DNA of 32,078 nucleotides from Clostridia bacterium (GCA_017938205.1 JAGBCA010000049.1:1-32078); one strand, 5' to 3'; shown: positions 14,421 through 21,967, numbered from the stretch's first letter. The notes: generated by a model not told the origin, from the sequence alone. Made by a program: numbers and translations.

Positions 14421-14464
14421 AACAAAAAACAAACCTCTCTTCAAGGTATGAAAAGAGGCTTGTT
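14421..14464 (-). terminator. Intrinsic terminator of the lipoprotein operon
   Basis: On the minus strand AACAAGCCTCT and AGAGGTTTGTT form an 11-bp stem with one G-T pair, followed by TTTTGTTTTT. It ends about 20 nt before the sigK start. Confidence 0.85.
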
Positions 14465-14471
14465 CAATATG
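14443..14471 (-). promoter_or_regulatory. Candidate sigma-E-type promoter of sigK
   Basis: On the minus strand CATATT (14471-14466), 15 nt, CATACCTT (14450-14443). The sigma-E consensus is roughly ATATT at minus-35 and CATACAAT at minus-10 with about 14 nt between. The predicted start is about 33 nt before the sigK ATG, with the GGAGG site between. No vegetative promoter lies in this gap. In Bacillus sigK is transcribed by sigma-E with SpoIIID, so the match is biologically sensible, though unproven. Confidence 0.45.
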
Positions 14472-14478
14472 TTTTTAG

Positions 14479-16101
14479 TTATTTGGATTTTGGTAGCTTG
14501 ATGGTGACGGTGTTTCCGTTTGTGTCCATATAAAAACCTTCATCTCCCTTTTTAACGAGGGTGATTCCATGATAAAAACCGCTCATATATGTATATCCCT
14601 GTTCTTTTGATATAATAACGTTTCCGTTGGCGTCTATCATTTCATAAATGTATTCACCGCTATCACTTGGAATGCTATAAACGATTTTATCCTCATTTAT
14701 ATAAGCACTTTGACAAACGATGGGGTCAAATTTTTGATTGCATTCCTTGTCAATTACGGTAAAGTATTTTTTGCCGTCCGCGCCCTTTAAAATAATAAGA
14801 GCGAGATCGTTTTCGAATTTAATGTCATTGAACATGCTCTTTGGAAAAGATTCATATACGTGCGTAGTTTTGCTTTCGTGATCATAGATGCTCATATATT
14901 CACCTCGGTTGTTGACGAGTAGAGCGTTATATGCAAAAGTGAAAGCGGGAACCTCTTCCACTGTTCCGTCGGGGTAAAAGGCAAAATATGGAGGATAATC
15001 GTTTCCGTATTTGCTCGTTCTTTGACAGTAGATAACACCTTGAGAAAAATAACTCTCATAATGAATAAAAACATGATTCAAACAATAGGACTGACCGGTA
15101 TTACTGTTATAAACATAATGGAATTCACGATTACTGCTGGATGCAACAAAAATTCCGCCCCCTATATGCATGTAGAGTCCATAAAAGCCGTTTAATTGTG
15201 GTTCGGCGGTTAAAGGCTTTACCCAGTCGCCCTTATAGTCTAACAGCCCGTAAGAATGTTCTTCTTTTGAGATGGTTGATGTGTTTTTATATACCAACAT
15301 TAAATCATAATTATACCAGGGGCTAAGGATTTCATCAAAAGCATCGTTGGTCATGGTTTTAATGATTTCGCCTTCGTTGTTATACCAAGTGTAGCTTTTT
15401 TGATTATCGTCGCCATCGGAAATAACAAGTCCATAGCCGTTTTCGCTCCTGAGCCACGAGAAGGATCCTTTTTCGCAGTAATAAATAATTTCTCCTTCGG
15501 TGTTTATAATACCGGAATACGTTTTTCCGTTCATCTCAAATTGAATGTTGGCAGTGCCACGATAAAAAGCAGAGAGATCTTTAATTTTCAGCCCATCAAC
15601 GGTTGGTTCGATTTTATCCGTCATATCCTTGATATACCAACCGCCGTTTTCATACGCCATAATGAAATAAATCGTTTCTTCGCCCTCGCCATCAAGATTC
15701 ATCGTCGCAGTGGCAATGGCGCTTAGAGAATTTTCAATTTCGATTTTTTTAATTTTCAACTGAATATAAGTATCCTCTCCCGTTGCAACACCCAAGGAAA
15801 AAAGATCCGAAAGATCAACAGAAACACCGGCCAAGCTTCCTGTAAGACTTTCCAAAAGGTTTAAAAGCGCTTGCATCGCATTGCGTTGCTTCGCGGTTAA
15901 GCAAGCCATGGTGGCCTCCATATCACCGTTGTTGTAAGCTGTTAAAAAAGAGGTGATCCGTTCCTCGATCAGCTCCTCATTTGTTTTAGTAGCAGGAGGT
16001 GTCACGGAGCCGCCGCCCTCGGACGGTTCTTTTACGCCGCAGGAAACGAGCGTTGAGCACAGCGTTGCAATGATACAAATAAAAATCAGAATCTTACGCA
16101 T
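14479..16101 (-). CDS. Secreted lipoprotein of unknown function, 540 aa
   Basis: I do not recognise a named family. A lipoprotein signal peptide ends in LCSTLVSC with the lipid-modified Cys at 21, followed by a Gly/Ser/Pro linker. Residues about 40-170 (ERITSFLTAYNNGDMEATMACL...GGWYIKDM) look like an NTF2/DUF4878-type domain of extracytoplasmic lipoproteins. Residues about 180-540 are beta-rich with repeated motifs ending in a Gly-Asp/Asn turn (GLLDYKGDWV, YNNEGEIIKT, MDTNGNTV), recalling WG-type repeats. It overlaps the membrane-protein gene by 8 nt (ATG inside the upstream stop region), so the two are translationally coupled. The stretch looks more AT-rich than neighbouring genes, which may mean transfer. 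Confidence 0.8.
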   Translation of the reverse strand: MRKILIFICIIATLCSTLVSCGVKEPSEGGGSVTPPATKTNEELIEERITSFLTAYNNGDMEATMACLTAKQRNAMQALLNLLESLTGSLAGVSVDLSDLFSLGVATGEDTYIQLKIKKIEIENSLSAIATATMNLDGEGEETIYFIMAYENGGWYIKDMTDKIEPTVDGLKIKDLSAFYRGTANIQFEMNGKTYSGIINTEGEIIYYCEKGSFSWLRSENGYGLVISDGDDNQKSYTWYNNEGEIIKTMTNDAFDEILSPWYNYDLMLVYKNTSTISKEEHSYGLLDYKGDWVKPLTAEPQLNGFYGLYMHIGGGIFVASSSNREFHYVYNSNTGQSYCLNHVFIHYESYFSQGVIYCQRTSKYGNDYPPYFAFYPDGTVEEVPAFTFAYNALLVNNRGEYMSIYDHESKTTHVYESFPKSMFNDIKFENDLALIILKGADGKKYFTVIDKECNQKFDPIVCQSAYINEDKIVYSIPSDSGEYIYEMIDANGNVIISKEQGYTYMSGFYHGITLVKKGDEGFYMDTNGNTVTIKLPKSK

Positions 16102-16729
16102 TTTCTATATTCTCCTTTTGGTCTTCCGGTATATCTTCGCCTTTTTTATCTTCGGGATTTTGGACGAGGGAATCTGCAATTTCTTCTGTTGCCACATCGC
16201 CGTGAATTGTTTCTGCTTCGGGTTTTATCATTGTTTTTGAAAGAATTGTGAGAACGAACAGCACGATAAAGAGTGCTATTGAGAGGATAATGCCTGCGTA
16301 TCCACCACCGGTGATCTTACAATAACTGCCGTACTTTTCATAGAACGACACCTCATCCGAGAAAAAAGCATTGGCAATATAAATCGTTGCAACGTTCACG
16401 ATCGCACCAAACTTCAAAAGCAAGAAACGCGACGGTTGGGTTACCGTATCACTTGTAATTCGATTGAGCTGCGTGCTTCTGCTGCTGAAATAAGTAAGAA
16501 TCGACAGTGCGAGCGGAAGACCGAATACGACCGCGGGAATTACGATCTTAAAAGGAGATACACCCTCCGTATACCATCCCTTATACTCCGTGCCAAAGAT
16601 AGTGGTTTCTTTATAGCTTGGCATTCTGTATTCGATGCAGGGAAGAAAGAGCAGAATGAAATTTACCAGCATGAGTGAAAGTGCCAGATAAACCAAGCTC
16701 TTTGTGAGTGTCTGTTTGTTTAGATTCAT
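16094..16729 (-). CDS. Membrane protein of unknown function, 211 aa
   Basis: It has four predicted transmembrane helices (about 11-31, 62-82, 103-122 and 142-165). An extracytoplasmic loop follows helix 1 (YRMPSYKETTIFGTEYKGWY), and a strongly acidic cytoplasmic tail (about 170-211, EDKKGEDIPEDQKENIENA) ends the protein. I do not recognise a family. The stop overlaps the start of the lipoprotein gene, so the pair probably works together at the membrane. A promoter lies 130-158 nt upstream. A CGTGCT/AGCACG hairpin touches the ribosome binding site GAGGT and could limit initiation. Confidence 0.8.
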   Translation of the reverse strand: MNLNKQTLTKSLVYLALSLMLVNFILLFLPCIEYRMPSYKETTIFGTEYKGWYTEGVSPFKIVIPAVVFGLPLALSILTYFSSRSTQLNRITSDTVTQPSRFLLLKFGAIVNVATIYIANAFFSDEVSFYEKYGSYCKITGGGYAGIILSIALFIVLFVLTILSKTMIKPEAETIHGDVATEEIADSLVQNPEDKKGEDIPEDQKENIENA

Positions 16730-16778
16730 TTTTTTTACCTCGTGCTCTGAAAAGCACGCCTTTCTTTTTTTGGCGCTC

Positions 16779-16850
16779 TCATTTTACCGCAAGCAAACCG
16801 ACGATCGCTAAGCCGCCAATTCGCCTTGCAGAATCGATAAAAGTCGCCAT
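16779..16850 (-). CDS. Possible 23-codon leader ORF, almost leaderless
   Basis: An ATG at 16850 lies about 9 nt after the minus-10 of the promoter at 16859-16887, so it is within a few nucleotides of the predicted transcript start. It opens a frame of 23 codons (MATFIDSARRIGG, then a hydrophobic LAIVGLLAVK end) before TGA. There is no room for a ribosome binding site. It may be a chance frame, a leaderless small protein or a leader peptide. Confidence 0.2.
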   Translation of the reverse strand: MATFIDSARRIGGLAIVGLLAVK

Positions 16851-16858
16851 TGCTTTAA

Positions 16859-16887
16859 ATTATATCACTTTTATGAGCGGGTGTCAA
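16859..16887 (-). promoter_or_regulatory. Sigma-A promoter of the membrane protein/lipoprotein operon
   Basis: TTGACA (16887-16882), 17 nt, TATAAT (16864-16859), preceded by TGA (extended minus-10). It is a near-perfect promoter on the minus strand, so strong repression or a regulated leader would be expected for an accessory operon. Confidence 0.9.
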
Positions 16888-16894
16888 GTATAAA

Positions 16895-16907
16895 TATCAA
16901 TTTGATA
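16895..16907. promoter_or_regulatory. Candidate operator between divergent XRE and membrane-protein genes
   Basis: TATCAA-T-TTGATA is a perfect 13-bp palindrome. It lies 8 bp upstream of the minus-35 of the minus-strand promoter and next to where the minus-35 of the XRE gene would be. Its placement suggests the binding site of the adjacent XRE repressor; that is inference. Confidence 0.4.
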
Positions 16908-16960
16908 ATGAAAAATCCTTTTGATGGTATTATAATAAAAGAAGAAAGGCGGTGAAGTGC

Positions 16961-17251
16961 GTGATTGCAGAAAGAATCAAAACTCTCAGAGAAACCGCAG
17001 GGATAACGCAGGCGGAGCTTGCGCGCCGTCTTGGGGTAACGCGTTCGGGTGTCAATGCGTGGGAGATGGGAATTTCCGTTCCATCCACCCAGTGCCTTGT
17101 AGAGCTTGCTTTGCTCTTTAAGGTGTCCACCGATTATCTTCTTGGCATTCCTATAACAAAAACCGTCTCGGTGGAAGGACTTTCTGATGAAGAGATCGCC
17201 TCGATCGTTCGTGTGATTGAGTGTTATAAAAAACGCGGAAATGGCTGTTGA
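16961..17251 (+). CDS. XRE-family transcriptional regulator, 96 aa
   Basis: A helix-turn-helix of the HTH_3 type spans residues about 3-58 (AERIKTLRETAGITQAELAR, LGVTRSGVNAWEMGISVPST, LLFKVSTDYLLG). A short linker and a C-terminal helix (LSDEEIASIVRVIECYKKR) follow and could mediate dimerisation. It probably represses itself and/or the divergent operon. The start is taken as GTG at 16961, which has an AGGCGGTGA site upstream; a GTG three codons earlier (16952) has too little space for one. A TATAAT (16931-16936) supplies the minus-10, with no clear minus-35. Confidence 0.9.
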   Translation: MIAERIKTLRETAGITQAELARRLGVTRSGVNAWEMGISVPSTQCLVELALLFKVSTDYLLGIPITKTVSVEGLSDEEIASIVRVIECYKKRGNGC

Positions 17252-17256
17252 TAATA

Positions 17257-17303
17257 AAAAAGCAGAGAAGTGCTTCCGTTTCGAAGCCTTTCTCTGCTTT
17301 TTA
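17257..17303. terminator. Bidirectional terminator between XRE gene and winged-helix regulator gene
   Basis: AAGCAGAGAA and TTCTCTGCTT form a 10-bp stem with an inner GCTTC/GAAGC hairpin. An A-run lies before it and a T-run after it, so it works in both directions. Confidence 0.88.
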
Positions 17304-17306
17304 CGT

Positions 17307-17978
17307 TTATATTAGTGCCGCCTCCACCTCGGGCGTCACGATCCGGTAGCCCTCGCCGGGGAGAGAGGTGATCAGCCGCCGTCCGGTGACGGCGATGAAT
17401 TTTCGGTTGATGCTCCAGATGTGTGTGCGGATGCTTGCAGGCTCGGAGAGATTGTCCGGACGCATGGCGTAGCGCAGAATATGATGCACGTCTGCGCTTT
17501 CGGGATAGGTTCGGATCAGGTATCGCAGGATCATAGCCTCGGTTTTGGTAAAATCCACGGGGCGATCGCAGTAATAGGGACGCTTCGCATCACAATCAAG
17601 ACATAAGCCTGCCAGCGTGTAGCTCCCAAGCAGGGGAAGGCTGTGGCTCTCCTGGTACGCTCGGATCCTCGAGAAAATATGAGAGGAATAGGAGGTCGCA
17701 TCAAAGGTGAGGGAAAAGAGCGGCGAAAGCGCGTGATCTTGCATATCCTCCGCAAGCGAAAAGATGGGAACGCCGCCGCAGAGACTGCGCATTCGCTCTA
17801 AATAATCCTCGGGCGCAGGAAGCGCAGACGGATGGCAGAGCAGAACGGCACGGTAGCAAAGTGAGATTTCCGATAATGCCTCCTTTGGCCGTCTGGCAAC
17901 GGCGGGGATTCCCATGTAATAAAAAATATCCGCCGCCTGCTTGGCGTGCTTGAGTGTTGGATGAACGATGAGGATCAT
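17307..17978 (-). CDS. Winged-helix regulator with a degenerate receiver domain
   Basis: A 223-residue protein laid out like an OmpR-type response regulator. Residues 1-105 have the alternating strand/helix look of a receiver (MILIVHPTLKHAKQAADIF, RAVLLCHPSALP). The acidic pocket is missing, and the phosphoacceptor position at the end of strand 3 is Cys48/His49 rather than Asp. Residues about 135-215 form a Trans_reg_C winged helix (DFTKTEAMILRYLIR, SIRTHIWSINRKF, ITSLPGEGYRIV). It should bind DNA without control by phosphorylation. No histidine kinase adjoins it. The start at 17978 is set by AAAGGAG. A palindrome overlapping its own minus-10 suggests autoregulation. Confidence 0.82.
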   Translation of the reverse strand: MILIVHPTLKHAKQAADIFYYMGIPAVARRPKEALSEISLCYRAVLLCHPSALPAPEDYLERMRSLCGGVPIFSLAEDMQDHALSPLFSLTFDATSYSSHIFSRIRAYQESHSLPLLGSYTLAGLCLDCDAKRPYYCDRPVDFTKTEAMILRYLIRTYPESADVHHILRYAMRPDNLSEPASIRTHIWSINRKFIAVTGRRLITSLPGEGYRIVTPEVEAALI

Positions 17979-18017
17979 GGCTTTGCTCCTTTCTTTCGGT
18001 GATGGCCGCATGATCTT

Positions 18018-18046
18018 ATTGTATCACAATACGCTCCGTTTTGCAA
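18018..18046 (-). promoter_or_regulatory. Promoter of the winged-helix regulator with overlapping palindrome
   Basis: TTGCAA (18046-18041), 17 nt, TACAAT (18023-18018) on the minus strand with TGA before the minus-10. The palindrome ATTGT-ATC-ACAAT (18018-18030) covers the minus-10 and part of the spacer, a position suited to a repressor. Confidence 0.75.
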
Positions 18047-18060
18047 CGGTAAATCTGCAG

Positions 18061-18089
18061 TTGACTTTTTTTAAAAAAAGGTATAAAAT
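18061..18089 (+). promoter_or_regulatory. Likely promoter of the SDR gene
   Basis: TTGACT (18061-18066), 17 nt (T7/A7 tract), TAAAAT (18084-18089); TATAAA at 18082 is an alternative minus-10. The leader contains a GCCC-TTCG-GGGC hairpin (18099-18110). Confidence 0.6.
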
Positions 18090-18142
18090 ATAAGAAAAGC
18101 CCTTCGGGGCAAGCAAGACGAGTTTTTGGGGGATCTTTTTTT

Positions 18143-18862
18143 ATGCGCAGTGTTTTGATCACGGGTGGCTCTCGCGGTATCGGCCGCGCGATGGTGGAGC
18201 TGTTTTCGGCAGAGGGGTGGCAGGTCGCCTTCACCTATCTTCGCTCGGAAGCCGAGGCAAAGGCACTTTCTGCCGCCACGGGTGCGCTTGCCATTCGTGC
18301 GGATGCGGAAAGTGAAAGCGAGATCCTTTCTTCCGTCAAGGCCGCCGAAAGCGCCTTCGGAGAAATTGATTGCCTGATCAATAACGCCGCTGTTTCAGGA
18401 TTTTCACTCCTTACGGACATCGCTACGGCGGAGTGGGAGCGTTTTCTTCGCATCAATCTCACAGCGCCATTTCTCTATGCGCGTGCCGTTTTGCCTGCCA
18501 TGATCCGAAGAGGGAAGGGGCGGATCCTGAATATCTCCTCCATGTGGGGGCTCGTTGGTGCCTCCTGCGAGGTGCACTATTCCGCTACCAAGGCGGGGCT
18601 TATCGGCTTCACGAAGGCACTCGCCAAGGAGGTCGGGCCCAGCGGCATCACCGTGAATGCGATCGCGCCGGGCGTGATCGAAACGGATATGAACCGCACG
18701 CTTTCCGAGGAGGATCTTTGTGCGCTGAAGGAGGAAACGCCGCTTTCCCGCCTCGGCAAGCCGCAGGAGGTTGCCCGCGCCGCACTTTTCCTTTGCTCGG
18801 AGGATGCAGGCTTCATAACGGGCGAGATCCTGAATCTCAGCGGCGGCTTCGTAACGCCTTAA
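18143..18862 (+). CDS. Short-chain dehydrogenase/reductase, FabG-like
   Basis: A 239-residue classical SDR. The cofactor motif GGSRGIG lies at 8-14, NNAA at 80-83, and the catalytic Ser133, Tyr146 and Lys150 (ISSMWG, YSATK) are present. APGVIETDM and the end GEILNLSGGFV are typical of 3-oxoacyl-ACP reductases. NADP preference is suggested by the basic residue after the glycine motif. FabG function in fatty-acid synthesis is possible, but no fatty-acid gene adjoins it, so another alcohol/ketone substrate cannot be excluded. GGGGGA lies 9 nt before the ATG. It stands alone upstream of the SRP RNA. Confidence 0.9.
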   Translation: MRSVLITGGSRGIGRAMVELFSAEGWQVAFTYLRSEAEAKALSAATGALAIRADAESESEILSSVKAAESAFGEIDCLINNAAVSGFSLLTDIATAEWERFLRINLTAPFLYARAVLPAMIRRGKGRILNISSMWGLVGASCEVHYSATKAGLIGFTKALAKEVGPSGITVNAIAPGVIETDMNRTLSEEDLCALKEETPLSRLGKPQEVARAALFLCSEDAGFITGEILNLSGGFVTP

Positions 18863-18881
18863 AAGAAATTTTATAAAATAC

Positions 18882-18910
18882 TTGTATTTTTCGAAAATAT
18901 CTGTTATAAT
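18882..18910 (+). promoter_or_regulatory. Sigma-A promoter of the SRP RNA
   Basis: TTGTAT (18882-18887), 17 nt, extended minus-10 TGT-TATAAT (18902-18910). Confidence 0.8.
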
Positions 18911-18946
18911 ATAATAACTGAAAATCATAGCTGTAAAATGCAGCGT

Positions 18947-19250
18947 TCTGTGCGTCAGATGGAGTCATACCAGTCGGGGCGGTAGCGGTGCCTTGTACCT
19001 GAAATCCGCTATAGCAGGGATTCATTCCCCCTTCGAGGGTTGCTCTTGTGTAGTCTGCACTGTCTTTTTCTGTGTTGAAGGATGGGTCTTGCGCAATGCG
19101 AGGCCGTGAACCATGTCAGGTGGGGAACCAAGCAGCATTAAGCGGTTTACCGTGTGTGCCGCAGGGGTGCCTGTCCGGAGCAGAAGGGGCGGTTACCGTG
19201 CGTAAGAGTATATTCGACATGGGGGTGTATGGCTCTATCTGACGCACAGA
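18947..19250 (+). ncRNA. ffs: Signal recognition particle RNA, large Bacillus type
   Basis: The two ends are complementary over 14 nt: TCTGTGCGTCAGAT (18947-18960) pairs with ATCTGACGCACAGA (19237-19250). Domain IV, which binds Ffh, is visible at about 19111-19140: GTCAGG, TGG-GGAA-CCA, AGCAGC. This keeps the GGAA tetraloop and the internal loop, with the apical base pairs swapped relative to Escherichia coli. The length of about 300 nt fits the long form with an Alu domain, as in Bacillus. The position just before dnaX is the usual one in Bacillota. Exact processed ends cannot be fixed from sequence. Confidence 0.93.
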
Positions 19251-19278
19251 GCAATATCAATGAAAATGCGTATACGGC

Positions 19279-19325
19279 AAAGGCGGTCGCACATCGCTTG
19301 CTCCGTCTGCGCTTTTCTTTTTATT
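19279..19325 (+). terminator. Possible terminator after the SRP RNA
   Basis: GCGG-TC-GCA pairs imperfectly with TGC-T-CCGT around a 7-nt loop, followed a few bases later by TTTTCTTTTTATTT. It is the only candidate stop between the RNA and dnaX, and it is weak. Confidence 0.4.
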
Positions 19326-19348
19326 TGGATGCTTTGCAGGAGGTAGAA

Positions 19349-20935
19349 ATGTCGGATTATCGCGCGCTTTACAGAAAATGGCGACCCGTGGATTTTGACG
19401 ATGTTTGCGGTCAGAATGCGACCACGGATATTCTCAAATATGAGGTCATGCAAAATAAAATATCGCACGCGTATCTCTTCTGCGGCTCTCGCGGAACGGG
19501 AAAAACGAGCTGTGCCAAGATCCTTGCCAAGGCGGTCAACTGCGAGAATCCGAGAAACGGAAATCCCTGCAATTGCTGCAACGCCTGCAAAAGCATCGAT
19601 AGCGGCCGTGCCACGGACGTGATTGAAATGGATGCGGCGAGCAACAACGGCGTGGATAACGTGCGTGACCTTAAGGAGGAGATCGCGTTTTTGCCCGCCG
19701 AGCTGAAATACCGTGTGTATATCATCGACGAGGTGCATATGATGTCGGGCTCGGCCTTCAACGCGCTTCTGAAAACGCTGGAGGAGCCTCCGCGCTACGT
19801 CGTGTTTATCCTCGCAACCACCGAGTTTCATAAGCTGCCCACCACGATCGTATCCCGTTGTCAGCGCTTTGATTTCAAGCGTATTCCAACGGAGGTGATC
19901 ATGCAGCGGCTTGCGAAGATCGCAGAGGCCGAGGGGATCGATCTTCTCAAGGACGGTGCGCGTGTGATCGCTCGTGCCTCGCTTGGCGGTATGCGTGATG
20001 CCGTAAGCCTTTTGGAGCTTTGCGCAGGCTCGCATAAAACCGTGGATGCCGCGCTCGTGCGAGCCACGGTCGGATCGGGCAACCGCGATGCGGCGTACCG
20101 TATTTTGGCCGCGCTGGCGGACGGTAATTTCGTTGCTACCTATGACGTGATCGCCGAGGTCGTGCTCTCGGGTGCGGATCTTTCGGTGTTCTGGCAGGAT
20201 CTTCTGGATGCCTACCGTGATATGATGGTCGTGAAAAACTATCCCGATGCCAAGGCTTATCTGGATCTGACGGAGGATGAGTACGCCGCCTTGAAGGCGT
20301 TGTGCGCAAAATTCTCCATGCAGAAGATCTATTACCACACGAGCCTTCTGTCCGCGGCTCTTTCGGATATGCAAAGAGCGGGAGAGTCCAAGCGCAGCGT
20401 GGCCGAGATCGCCTTAACGCGTATGTGCGAGCCGAAGCTGATGGCAACGGCAGAGGCGCTTTTTGTGCGGCTTGAGCAGGCAGAGCGTGAGATATCAAGA
20501 ATGAAGATATCTATCAGTGCCGGCGGAGTAGCCGCTCCCTCCGAGGAGGCTGTTTCCGTCGTCCGTGAGGAGCCAAGCATTACCCCCGCGGTGAGCGAAA
20601 ATGCGCCCGAGACGGAGGAAAAGGCCGCTCCTTCGCAGGCGGCCGCCTGCGTATACGAGCGCTGGAATCGCGTGATCGAGCGCATCGGTGAGCTCAAACG
20701 CCCCCTTTCCGCGAAATTTATCGGTGCAAGGGTGGAGCAAGCGGGAACCGTCTTCACGATCACGATGAAGCCCTTCTTTGCAAAAAGCCTTGCCGCCTCG
20801 GCGGAGGATATCACGCTCGTCAAGGGCGCGATCGCAGAGGTGGAAGGACTTCCTATCACAGGGCTGACTCTGCAGATCAAGGAAAAGAGTGACGGACCCT
20901 TGATGAACCTTGCAGCCGAGCTGGAAAGCTTCTGA
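19349..20935 (+). CDS. dnaX: DNA polymerase III subunit gamma/tau
   Basis: A 528-residue clamp-loader ATPase. The Walker A motif GSRGTGKT lies at 46-53, the zinc-binding Cys65, Cys74, Cys77 and Cys80 follow, Walker B is VYIIDEVH (123-130), and the SRC arginine-finger motif is at 169-171. Domain III extends to about 370. A low-complexity Ala/Glu/Pro linker (about 430-495) and a small C-terminal domain complete a tau-like protein. It loads the sliding clamp and holds the replisome together. The start at 19349 follows AGGAGG; an upstream extension of the frame runs through the SRP RNA and is rejected. It heads dnaX-ybaB-recR. Confidence 0.97.
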   Translation: MSDYRALYRKWRPVDFDDVCGQNATTDILKYEVMQNKISHAYLFCGSRGTGKTSCAKILAKAVNCENPRNGNPCNCCNACKSIDSGRATDVIEMDAASNNGVDNVRDLKEEIAFLPAELKYRVYIIDEVHMMSGSAFNALLKTLEEPPRYVVFILATTEFHKLPTTIVSRCQRFDFKRIPTEVIMQRLAKIAEAEGIDLLKDGARVIARASLGGMRDAVSLLELCAGSHKTVDAALVRATVGSGNRDAAYRILAALADGNFVATYDVIAEVVLSGADLSVFWQDLLDAYRDMMVVKNYPDAKAYLDLTEDEYAALKALCAKFSMQKIYYHTSLLSAALSDMQRAGESKRSVAEIALTRMCEPKLMATAEALFVRLEQAEREISRMKISISAGGVAAPSEEAVSVVREEPSITPAVSENAPETEEKAAPSQAAACVYERWNRVIERIGELKRPLSAKFIGARVEQAGTVFTITMKPFFAKSLAASAEDITLVKGAIAEVEGLPITGLTLQIKEKSDGPLMNLAAELESF

Positions 20936-20975
20936 TTTGTTTCTTTAGAATAAAATATAAAAGGAGATATAAACG

Positions 20976-21341
20976 ATGAAAGTAAGATTACCGCAGGGAA
21001 TGGGCGGAGGCCCCTCCAATATGCAGTCCATGCTGAAGCAGGCGCAGAAAATGCAGGAGGATATGGCCGCAAAGCAGGAGGAGCTGGAGGCCGCAGAATA
21101 CGAGGTTTCTGCAGGCGGCGGCGTTGTAAACGTGAAGATCAACGGAAAGAAGGAGATCCTCTCCGTTAAGCTTTCCGAGGAGATCGTGGATCCCGACGAT
21201 ATTGAGACGCTTGAGGATCTGATCGTTGCCGCAATGAATGAGGCCATCGGTAAGGTTGAGAGGATCAGTGCCGAGGAAATGCAGAAGATCACGGGTAGCC
21301 TTGGTGCCCTGGGCGGCATGGGAATGCCCGGCCTGTTCTGA
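20976..21341 (+). CDS. ybaB: YbaB/EbfC nucleoid-associated protein
   Basis: A 121-residue protein with the family's MLKQAQKMQEDMAAKQEELE helix, a VSAGGGVVNVKINGKKEIL beta hairpin and a C-terminal helical tail. The Gly/Met-rich ends (GMGGGPSNM and GALGGMGMPG) are typical. It forms tweezer-like dimers that bind DNA and is nearly always encoded between dnaX and recR, as here. AAAGGAG precedes the ATG. recR follows after 5 nt. Confidence 0.96.
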   Translation: MKVRLPQGMGGGPSNMQSMLKQAQKMQEDMAAKQEELEAAEYEVSAGGGVVNVKINGKKEILSVKLSEEIVDPDDIETLEDLIVAAMNEAIGKVERISAEEMQKITGSLGALGGMGMPGLF

Positions 21342-21346
21342 TCGCC

Positions 21347-21949
21347 ATGGCAGAATTTATAGCCCCCATTCAACGCTTGATCGAGGAATTTCGCCGCTTG
21401 CCGGGTGTGGGAGGGAAGAGCGCCGCGCGCTACGCCTTCGCTATGCTGGAGCTTTCCGAGGAGGAGGCCGCACGCTTTGCGGATGCGATCCTCGGTGCCA
21501 AGCGAGACGTGCATACCTGTCCGATCTGCCAAGGTCTTTGCACCGAGGAGATCTGCGATATCTGTAAGGACGAGAGCCGAGATCCCTCGGTGATCTGCGT
21601 TGTTGAAAATGCAAAGGACGTGATGGTAATGGAGCGCGTGCGCGGCTATCGCGGCACGTATCACGTGCTTGGCGGTGCGCTCGCACCCTTAGATAACATC
21701 ACGCCCGATAAGCTGAAGATCAAGGAGCTTCTTTCCCGTCTTGAAGGGGGAGAGGTGAAGGAAATCATTATCGCAACCAACCCCACGCCGGCGGGAGATA
21801 CTACCGCCGCCTACCTTGCGCGTATTTTAGAGCCCTCGGGCGTATACGTTTCCCGCCTCGCATACGGTATTCCCGTGGGCGGTGATATTGAGTATGCGGA
21901 TGAGGTAACGCTTTACCGCGCGATGGAGGGCCGCCGTTATTTCAATTGA
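21347..21949 (+). CDS. recR: Recombination mediator RecR
   Basis: A 200-residue RecR of standard length. It contains the helix-hairpin-helix RLPGVGGKSAARYA (17-30), a zinc finger with Cys58, Cys61, Cys70 and Cys73, a Toprim domain from about 81 (VICVVENAKDVMVME, then NPTPAGDTTAAYL), and a C-terminal ADEVTLYRAMEGRR. It acts with RecO (and RecF) to load RecA on gapped DNA. The start lies 5 nt after the ybaB stop with no strong ribosome binding site, so translation is probably coupled. Confidence 0.97.
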   Translation: MAEFIAPIQRLIEEFRRLPGVGGKSAARYAFAMLELSEEEAARFADAILGAKRDVHTCPICQGLCTEEICDICKDESRDPSVICVVENAKDVMVMERVRGYRGTYHVLGGALAPLDNITPDKLKIKELLSRLEGGEVKEIIIATNPTPAGDTTAAYLARILEPSGVYVSRLAYGIPVGGDIEYADEVTLYRAMEGRRYFN

Positions 21950-21967
21950 ATATAAAGGAGAGTTGCT

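Noticed and set aside
19235-20374. 379-codon open frame antisense to dnaX
   Set aside because: It runs across the dnaX ATPase domain and into the end of the SRP RNA, with no protein motifs.
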